A DNA stretch of 24,220 nt from Sphaerosporella brunnea (lineage: Eukaryota > Ascomycota > Pezizomycetes > Pezizales > Pyronemataceae), in NCBI GenBank assembly GCA_008704415.1, contig VXIS01000498.1, positions 1-24,220 of the forward strand, read 5' to 3'. This document shows positions 18,204 to 24,220 of the stretch, in pieces. The notes below the pieces were generated by a model. It was not told the origin of the DNA. It saw only the letters and a program-made list of their open reading frames with translations, and made no database searches. The translations under genes and the position numbers were made by a program. Position 1 is the first letter of the stretch, and the number at the start of each line of letters is the position of its first letter.

Positions 18204-19310
18204 TGTGCAGGGAAATCCCACGGTGGCAGCCGACGCCGAGGAGGGTATGTAGCCTACCACACCACCTGGCACAATCAAATCACGAATGCATATAGCAAGG
18301 AATGCAGTCACAATGTACTGTTCAGGGTTGTATCCACGGCGAACCTTGGGTATACTCATTGATCTTATGTTTCTCTGTGGTCTGCATGTCGCGTGAACTT
18401 ATACTGTAAATTACCCACGCTTTTGGATGGATGCCACAACACATGTATCACCCGTTTCTTCCTGCAGCGGCAGCCCGGGCCCCCGAACTGAATCACCAGC
18501 ACGGTGCCATCAACCTGCCGGCAACTGCACACACATCACCTCCTCCACCACACCATTGCCTGCGTCGGACTATTGCCAGTCAGCGACGTGTCGTCCTAAT
18601 CCCTGCGGATCCATTCTTAGCTATGTGACTGAGCACCCACTGACGGGCGGAATGACAGGAGCACTAAAAATCCTACATTGGCATCGGTCCAGGAGAACAC
18701 CAGACGGCGCCGGGCGTACTGCAGCCCGTGAAAGCGGTGCGTAAGGTCTCAATGGTTTCCAAGACTGCACGATAAGCCTGCAGTTTCTAGCAGCTCCATC
18801 CCTTCAGGCCACCGGCTTCCGAGAGTGGTAAGTAGGCCTTCTACCTGTGCCCTCTAGCCATCGAGTTCTGAAAATCCCGGGCGAGGAGAATGCCCTGTTC
18901 GAAGAGTCCCTATTCCCTCTTCCAGAAACCCCCGTACGTTGCCAATTGCAAGTCCGCGACCCAGATCGACGTCAATTTGTGCAGACGTTTCTCCGTCATG
19001 AAGGCAGATCCTGGGGTATGTGCTCTGGACCTGCTGGTTTTCTCGAAGCTAATCTCTTATAGCGGTCAATGGACGAGTGCAGCCCAGGCGCTATACTCCA
19101 ACAATTCATCATTCAGGAAAACCCAGCGATCGTGCAACGGCCAAAGAAATCAAATTGAGGCTTGAAATTGAATGTTACCTGCTAACGAAACTAAGCAGAA
19201 AAGTGATACAACTGCCCACGAATGGCCCCTCCATGATTTGCACATTCCTTCAGTCTTGCGTGTCACCTCCTACGACTAGACTTTCGCCTATGTGTTACGC
19301 TCACTACCCT
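18204..19310. other. Gene-less stretch
   Basis: Overlapping plus-strand open frames at 18427-18744 and 18847-19165 lack motifs and look like chance. No repeats shared with other parts of the window were noticed. Confidence 0.4.
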
Positions 19311-20123
19311 TCACGTTGACCGTTGGGGGTAATATGCAGCCAATTCTACATGCGGGCCCGATCGAGTACTTTGATAGTGGAATAAACGCCGAGGAAGCCG
19401 CAAAAAACAAAAAACAAAAAAAAAGAATGTATGTCCGATCCCCCTCCATCCCCTAAAAAATCCCAACTCCCTCTCCTCCAACACGCGGACAATCGGCCGG
19501 TAGATACCGGCCTCATTGAGCCTAGTCCGCAGCGAGGCACGTCCAAAGTCAGCCCTCCCAGGTGCCCCAGGTACAGGTTTTGCAAGGTCGTCCAGGTCAC
19601 GGACAACTATCAACGTTAGCATCTTGCAACAGGCTTGCCCACTCGAGAACAGCCACCACTTACAATTGTCCGCGTCGTCGTAATAACAGCTTCGGCCCAC
19701 CCAGATGCGGCCGAACTTGTCGACCGGTGGGCTTGCCGGCCAAAACGTCGTCCACATCATGCCTGACATGGTGTTGGGGCGGCGACGAGGGAAGTTCCGA
19801 CGGAGCCACAGCTCCTCCTCGCTAGGAGTCGCTAGGGGAGCACCGGTGATCGTGTCCAACGGATTGGCGGCAGTCGATGGTGACCGAACAGCGGGGGCGG
19901 GCTTGTCGTTGCTCTCAGAATCGGAATTGTCGTCCCCCGTAAGGTCAATTGGATCGGCTGCGGTGCCCGATCCGGCCGTGTTCGTCTTCGTCTTCTTGGA
20001 GGCCCGTGGGCAGGGAGTGGGGCTGTACTCGTCGTCGTCGTTGTTCTCAGGGGATAGGGAACGCGAACGTTTGTGGGAGGTGTGTGGTGGCGAAGGCTTG
20101 TGCACAAGTTTGGTAGTCGTCAT
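19311..20123 (-). CDS. Hypothetical nuclear-type protein with SUMO-interaction-like motif
   Basis: ATG at 20121-20123, in good context (CCACCATGA), starts a frame that is open to 19311. A 57-nt intron (19663-19607; GTAAGT donor, GCTAAC branch site, TAG acceptor) is in phase, so the spliced product is about 251 residues. Residues 1-50 are Ser/Pro/Lys-rich with basic patches (HKRSRS, SKKTK) suited to nuclear import. PIDLTGDD at about 58-65, followed by acidic residues, fits the SUMO-interacting motif pattern. Residues about 104 onward (LWLRRNFPRRRP, GMMWTTFWPAS, FGRIWVGRSCYYDDAD) look folded. The last 40 or so residues are translated from a homopolymer-rich tract (TTTTTTTTTGTTTTTT), so the true C-terminus is uncertain. 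TATAAATA lies 49 nt upstream. No named family is recognised. Confidence 0.65.
   Translation of the reverse strand: MTTTKLVHKPSPPHTSHKRSRSLSPENNDDDEYSPTPCPRASKKTKTNTAGSGTAADPIDLTGDDNSDSESNDKPAPAVRSPSTAANPLDTITGAPLATPSEEELWLRRNFPRRRPNTMSGMMWTTFWPASPPVDKFGRIWVGRSCYYDDADNCKWWLFSSGQACCKMLTLIVVRDLDDLAKPVPGAPGRADFGRASLRTRLNEAGIYRPIVRVLEERELGFFRGWRGIGHTFFFFVFCFLRLPRRLFHYQSTRSGPHVELAAYYPQRST
19607..19663 (-). other. Predicted 57-nt spliceosomal intron
   Basis: Reading the minus strand, the segment starts GTAAGT, contains GCTAACG 10 nt before the end and finishes GATAG. All three signals match fungal consensus. Removal joins ADN to FVRDLDDL without changing frame. Confidence 0.75.
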
Positions 20124-20171
20124 GGTGGTGGATGCGTGGACCAATTGTGGCCGGGACCCTGTTAGATGTTG

Positions 20172-20179
20172 TATTTATA
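20172..20179 (-). promoter_or_regulatory. TATA box of the 19.3-20.1 kb gene
   Basis: TATAAATA on the minus strand, 49 nt before the ATG at 20123. The position suits a short fungal 5' untranslated region. Confidence 0.55.
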
Positions 20180-20605
20180 TGCCAGACTGCGCGGCCCCAT
20201 TCACGCTCATCGTGAGTCCCGTTGCCATTGACGCTGGGCTGGCGCTGCTCTTGATGGCAATCGGTTTTGCGGACGCAGCTGCAAGACCAGATAACGACGC
20301 CACGCCGGGTGTTTGCACTTCAATCGTGTGGAGACGGCGGGCGCGTAGATCACGGTGAACGGGTTATCAATTGAGGCGGCGGCGTGGGAAAGGTTTTAAT
20401 GAGTAAGAGGGGAACAGAGGTTGGCAAACGCTGTTCTGGCGAGAGTAGGGTCCTAAAAACCTCGAGGTAGAGTGGGGGAAAAGATGGCTGAATAATCTCG
20501 TGTTCTGGTTGCTAGATACCGAACTGGAAGGGTAGAAATGATGGGGATGACGTCCTCAAACATGCTCGAAGAGATCAACATGTTTGGGAACACAAATCGG
20601 TCCAA
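20180..20605. other. Upstream region of the 19.3-20.1 kb gene
   Basis: No supported gene. A TGACGTC (CRE/bZIP-type) site lies near 20550, and AAACATG/CATGTTT (about 20569-20596) form a small inverted repeat. The long plus-strand open frame at 19705-20358 is antisense to the real gene. Confidence 0.4.
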
Positions 20606-20610
20606 GTAAC

Positions 20611-20745
20611 AAAAAAAAAATCCAAAAGAAATGTCTGATAACCCACCTCCATCCCGCTGGCACTGGGGATCGAACCTTACACCTCCAAGATGGTGGGGTC
20701 TTCCCCTCTTACCAGCATTAACTGTTTAGCCACTCGGACTTGATA
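20611..20745 (-). ncRNA. tRNA-derived SINE-like pol III unit
   Basis: On the minus strand, TGGCTAAACAG (20732-20722) matches the box A consensus TRGYNNANNNG and GGTTCGATCCC (20676-20666) matches box B. They are spaced as in a tRNA with a slightly long middle. Ten consecutive T (20620-20611) follow about 45 nt after box B, as a pol III terminator. The acceptor and T stems do not pair properly, and the middle holds GGGG/CCCC instead of a normal anticodon arm, so this is not a functional tRNA. It could be a tRNA-derived SINE, a decayed tRNA or a small pol III RNA gene. No second copy or target duplication was identified. Confidence 0.5.
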
Positions 20746-21701
20746 TATGTAGGTTCTTTCGTTGCACCCGATGTACCCCAAATCAAAACGCCCCTACCCG
20801 GTCGGACTCCACAGCCGCATGTTGGCCCCATCGTGACGCGTACCGCTTGCATGTTCATGCTCATTGCATGTAGATATTACATAAGTATGGCCTGCAGTAT
20901 GGTCAAGTCCTCCAAAAGCTTTGACCACGGTGTCCATTCCTGGATCCATCGCAGAGTGGATCGCTTCAGTCCTCTGTCAAGTGCGGACTTGGCTGGACTA
21001 TGGCAGACCGTCCAGGCCAACCTGCAGACAGCCCCCGCCCGTTAGGAACACTGACGGTGCTATGGATCAGTTGTTTTGCTTGGGAGAGGAGGAGGCGCAG
21101 GTGATTGAGTGTCTCTGGGATGTTGAGTGTTGGGTCCGGAATCGCTTGAGGATGTTCCGGATGGGGCACCTAGACACACGGGACGCGGAGGTGATATTTG
21201 GGTCAGAAGTGGATACTTGAGCCACATGGTAATTGGAACCCTGCGGTTGGGCATGTGCCTTGGATGGGTCGTACTCTGAATGGGAAAACATCACTATCAG
21301 TTTCTACTTGGTTGCGATCTTGCGATGTCAAGCTTGTCATGACGCTGGGAGGCGTGGACCTAACGAAATGAGACGCCATCGATCGCCTACGTTTTGCGGA
21401 AGCGCAGGAAGCGGGAAGCACGGCTTACCATGCAAACTGTGAACGGCAAGAACTATCCAGGCTCTGCCTTCATTTTGCACTTCTGCATCTATGTCCCAGT
21501 ACAATTCAATATTTCCAGTGGTTACAAGCAGGGCCGAGGGGCAGTTCATCCGGCTATTGGACTGGGATCTTGGTATAACTCAGTGTTGCACTCTAGCACT
21601 TTCTTTTAAAAGCTCGGTTAATAAGGGTAGACAAACACGTCACGGCTACGCGTGCGCGATCCCAAATGCCCACTACAGTAGGCGTCATCGAACGTAATCA
21701 C
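20746..21701. other. Stretch with one weak coding-like frame
   Basis: On the plus strand 20921-21220 is open; from the internal ATG at 21063 it reads MDQLFCLGEEEAQVIECLWD and ends SEVDT, with G/C-biased third positions. The opposite strand is also open here. No family is recognised, so I do not call a gene. The rest is featureless. Confidence 0.3.
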
Positions 21702-21933
21702 CATGAGTCACTAGAATCATGTACATAGTGACATACTAGGCTTGGAGCGCAGGGAGCTGCTCTCCGTTCCTCAACAATAAACACAACAATCTCCTCAAAA
21801 ATAAGGTCCTCTCTTAGCTTATCAATTGCGATCAGTTCCACACTGTTCTTTCCATTCCTACCATCCTCCTCCCACAATGCCTTCACCATTATCGATCCAC
21901 TTCTGCGTTTCCGTAAACATACCGTTCAATATA
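21702..21933 (+). repeat. LTR-like dispersed repeat, copy B
   Basis: Similar to 445-703 in the same orientation, from ATGAGTCACTAGAATCATGT to about CCGTTCAATATAC. It lacks the TATA palindrome of copy A, and two of the three bZIP sites are gone. This copy is likely unable to start transcription from that promoter. Confidence 0.55.
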
Positions 21934-22213
21934 CTTGCCTGTGTGAAACCTCAAAAATTGGCCCCTTGATCCATTGGTGGTACCGCAGGGAACGCGTACT
22001 CTACTAAGACATGCGCATCCACTGGTCCTCCCTTCCGCAGCCTGCACCCGATCACTTTTACTCAGAACAACAAGGTGAGTCACGACCTTCAGTGTTGATT
22101 TCACGACAACAGAGGTTTTTCGTCGGTCAAGTACTGGGCTCACAACTTAAAAAAAGATGATGCAAGCCTCAGTATCTGGTTGAGTGCACTGTCTAAGACC
22201 AACCACAGTGTGA
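21934..22213. other. Gene-less stretch
   Basis: A minus-strand frame (22143-21889) has no recognised motif. Nothing else is supported. Confidence 0.35.
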
Positions 22214-22373
22214 ACCAGCCCAGCTAGTTTTTGGTCTTGAAGGTATTGGTTGGTTCAACAAGGCATACATAGAAATTCAGGGCCGCTTCGCAGTCGGAAA
22301 TACTACGGACTATCCAACCCACTATCCAAACAGCGCGTACTACCGCTTGCCTACGCACCTGGCGGCGGGCTCA
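22214..22373 (+). pseudogene. Short coding-like relic
   Basis: One plus-strand frame reads FGLEGIGWFNKAYIEIQGRF then DYPTHYPNSAYYRLPTHLAA before a TGA. The amino-acid pattern is protein-like and the frame lacks its own ATG. It may be an exon or a gene fragment. No family is recognised. Confidence 0.25.
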
Positions 22374-22749
22374 TGACTGTCACTCCACCCTGCAGCCGTG
22401 CTTGTGCACTTGGCCTACCAGCTCCGAGGATTCAAATTCTGTCGGTGTCTCTTTCCACCTTTACACGACAAGTTTGAAGGACAATACAATCTGACCGCGA
22501 ATGACAGGAGCTGCAGCACACCCAAAGCACCATTTGAGGCTGTTCAGCGGTTCGCTTTCGAGTCCCACCGTTCATTCCGCTGACAGCCAACACGGTGGCT
22601 CGGGGCTTCTACAACCTCCAACAACTGCGATTGCAACCGATGTTCGTGATCCTCCACCCCCAAGGCCGATCCTTGGGCGTTGCGTGCAACACGTCAACGG
22701 CACGGTAAGAGCAGTGCACGGTTACCCCTCGGTGTTGAACTTGCAGACG

Positions 22750-23017
22750 CCGATGCAAAGCGCAGGAAGCTGAATGCGTGTGCAGAGGTGGGACTCCGAA
22801 GCACAGAGTGTACTTGAAACTGCCGGGTGTACTTGATGACGACACCGACAATGACGGTGAACAAGCCGGATCCGAAGCAGTAGATGTTGTAGATGTAACC
22901 TGCGTTTTCGATGCTCTGGTTGTGTACGACCTGCGCGTACCAGAAGTAGTAGGCATCCCAGCAGTAGAACGAGATGAAGACCGTCGCGGCCAGAGCTGAG
23001 GCGGGCATCACGCTCAA
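22750..23017 (-). pseudogene. Siderophore-iron transporter (MFS, SIT family) fragment
   Basis: From 23017 the minus strand encodes ALAATVFISFYCWDAYYFWY, then AQVVHNQSIENAGYIYNIYC and GSGLFTVIVGVVIKYTRQF. This is characteristic of the mid-protein segment of fungal siderophore-iron transporters: a membrane segment, then W-D-x-Y ... LQVV ... S ... A-x-Y-x-x-N-x-Y ... GS ... G ... I-(R/K)YT-x-(R/Q)-F. At about 22817 an extra T shifts the frame. The expected continuation (KYTLCFGVPPLHT) appears in the neighbouring frame, after which similarity decays. The family is usually about 550-650 residues with 14 membrane segments; only about one to two segments remain here. No flanking exons could be confirmed. 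Confidence 0.75.
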
Positions 23018-23400
23018 CCATTCTGATGTTGAACTTCCAGGTCTGCGGAGATGTAGCCGCTAGCAGATGATCGCGGTGATGACCAAAGTAGTTGCTAGTG
23101 AGGGGGAAGGTAATACTACAGCAAATGCTAAAGCCGGTCGACCTGGCACGGGGGGCTTGAGTTGAGGCGGCACGGCGCGAGGGGGCGTGGATCAGGTTCC
23201 AACAGTGGAACAGGATTCTCAGCCGGCATCTATACGGTGCATGTAGATAGTCTCTCATCCTCCATTTGTCTCCAGCCTACACCAAGTGATCAAACGCGGC
23301 AAACAGGTTCATTACCCTAGAGAATAATTGAATCGACCTAGATAGGCAGGTGTCGTAAACACAAACCCTGGCCCCTGATTCTCAAGCCTAACAAGCAACA
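23018..23400. other. Upstream region of the last gene
   Basis: A minus-strand frame of 178 codons (23258-22722) overlaps the transporter relic in another frame and is treated as a shadow. No other feature is supported. Confidence 0.4.
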
Positions 23401-23403
23401 AGC

Positions 23404-23409
23404 TATAAA
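23404..23409 (+). promoter_or_regulatory. TATA box of the 23.5 kb gene
   Basis: TATAAA lies 75 nt before the ATG at 23484 and is followed by an A/C-rich leader, common in fungal 5' untranslated regions. Confidence 0.5.
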
Positions 23410-23483
23410 ACTACTTCACACCCATTAACAGCCCGCAACACCATCCAAAACACGACGACCCACAACCCGAGAACACCTTCGCA

Positions 23484-24220
23484 ATGGTCCACACATATTC
23501 TGTTCGCTGGGATCCCCAGAGCACAGCGCAGCAGATACCGCAGGAAGGAGAGCTGGTAATGTCGTTTATTGCGACGGACACCATCAACTTCCCGCACGGA
23601 CCGCGACCAACTTACTGTCCGATGGGGCATCCATCGCAGATGAGCTGTTCTTGCACCCCGCTGCTTGCCACGCCAGGGAAGGGCTGGCATTACGCGTTGG
23701 TGATATTCGCGTGGCGCGACGAAGCGAAGAAGGAGACGATGGTGATATTTCTGGCTGTTGTGTCGTACTCCAACCAACCGAAAGGCTTAACTGGCACCGC
23801 CTGGGACGCCGACACTTGGATGCATAACAACACGAACGAGGTGCAAAAGCTGTACCATCTGCCCGTCCCGGCGACTGGTTGGACTCCGCCGCCGACCCCG
23901 CACCCGATGGCACCCGCAGTCGCGTTCACAAACTGGGTGTACAGACGGCCGTCGTGGATCGCGGTCGCTAATTCTACGTTGAAGTTGGCAGAAACTGATC
24001 GGGTAAGCTTGACCACCGCACAACGAACGTGCACTGACAGTGGGAGCAGTGGCTCCGCCATCCTTCCGGCCCGTTGATGATCCGCGGCGGGGCGCGGCGT
24101 TGACTCAACTGCGCAACTTCAAAGACGGCGTCATCCCGACAAAACTGGCAGAGCTACAGTCGCGCAGCCTTGCGTACCGCCCCGCGCCGTACCATGTGGA
24201 GATCCCCGATTTCCACGCCA
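23484..24220 (+). CDS. Hypothetical protein, 5' part (runs off window)
   Basis: ATG at 23484 (context CGCAATGG) opens a well-biased frame: MVHTYSVRWDPQSTAQQIPQ, later WHYALVIFAWRDEAKKETMV and FTNWVYRRPSWIAVANSTLK. A GTAAGC donor at 24003 follows codon 173. Candidate acceptors at 24040, 24046 and 24049 come after CTGAC. Beyond 24064 a coding-like frame (FRPVDDPRRGAALTQLRNFK) runs to the window end, but none of these acceptors joins it in frame. The unspliced first frame stops at 24077. Either another splice pair is used (an acceptor CTACAG at 24159 would fit the phase), or there is an indel from sequencing or mutation. No signal peptide or known domain is recognised. Confidence 0.6.
24003..24049 (+). 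other. Candidate intron, acceptor unresolved
   Basis: GTAAGC donor at 24003, CTGAC at about 24033-24037, and possible CAG/GAG acceptors ending at 24040, 24046 or 24049. All three leave the downstream coding-like frame out of phase by the same amount. Confidence 0.35.

Noticed and set aside
18427..19165. Overlapping plus-strand open frames of about 70-105 codons
   Set aside because: Low-complexity Ser/Pro/Thr composition in several frames, with no motif, promoter or splice support.
19705..20358. 217-codon plus-strand open frame
   Set aside because: It is antisense to the gene with TATA, intron and motifs on the minus strand, and it spans that gene's promoter.
20650..20735. Functional tRNA gene
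   Set aside because: Box A and box B fit, but the acceptor and T stems do not pair and there is no normal anticodon arm.
22722..23258. 178-codon minus-strand open frame
   Set aside because: The same strand in another frame encodes the siderophore transporter segment; this frame is a shadow rich in Arg, His and Leu.

Overview
The window looks like a gene-poor, transposon-rich stretch of a filamentous fungal nuclear genome, most likely an ascomycete (Pezizomycotina). The evidence is short spliceosomal introns of about 50-60 nt (GTAAGT donor, CTAAC/CTGAC branch site, CAG/TAG acceptor), a relic of a fungal siderophore-iron transporter, RNase H-bearing LINE debris, a Ty1/copia gag relic, a hAT transposase relic and several LTR families. 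No bacterial or viral gene organisation is visible. The species cannot be named from the sequence.

Layout. 1-3.4 kb: an LTR-like repeat (445-703) whose TATA sits in a palindrome, then degenerate coding-like sequence with no recognisable family. 3.9-4.5 kb: a degenerate minisatellite split by about 210 bp of unrelated sequence. 5.2-6.2 kb: weak minus-strand coding relics. 6.98-7.3 kb: a 3'-truncated LTR. 7.4-8.2 kb: a minus-strand gene or pseudogene with 170-bp tandem duplications encoding an ELNRRL-type peptide repeat. 8.2-8.96 kb: a Ty1/copia gag relic. 9-10.9 kb: nothing convincing. 10,918-11,381: an intact solo LTR with perfect target-site duplications. 12.4-13.0 kb: the RNase H and C-terminal end of a LINE ORF2. 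13,755-15,075: a complete, internally deleted LINE copy with a 13-bp target-site duplication. 15.5-16.7 kb: two diverged copies of one unknown gene, the second with a nonsense codon, sharing the position of an intron acceptor. 17.15-17.35 kb: a hAT dimerisation-domain relic. 17.5-18.2 kb: an LTR-like repeat with a long TATA hairpin, then a second solo LTR. 19.3-20.1 kb: the most gene-like complete locus, a minus-strand gene with TATA, one intron, basic nuclear-type signals and a SUMO-interaction-like motif. 20.61-20.75 kb: a tRNA-derived, SINE-like pol III unit. 21.7-21.9 kb: a second copy of the repeat at 445-703. 22.75-23.02 kb: the siderophore transporter relic. 23,484 to the end: the 5' part of a gene that runs off the window.

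There is no operon or pathway logic linking the genes. The window is best read as a graveyard of mobile elements between two probable host genes (19.3-20.1 kb and 23.5 kb to the end). The observations most worth a second look are the LINE deletion derivative, the solo-LTR family with TATA-in-hairpin relatives, the pol III unit, the 170-bp exon-like duplications, and the duplicated unknown gene. No clearly new biological system was found.
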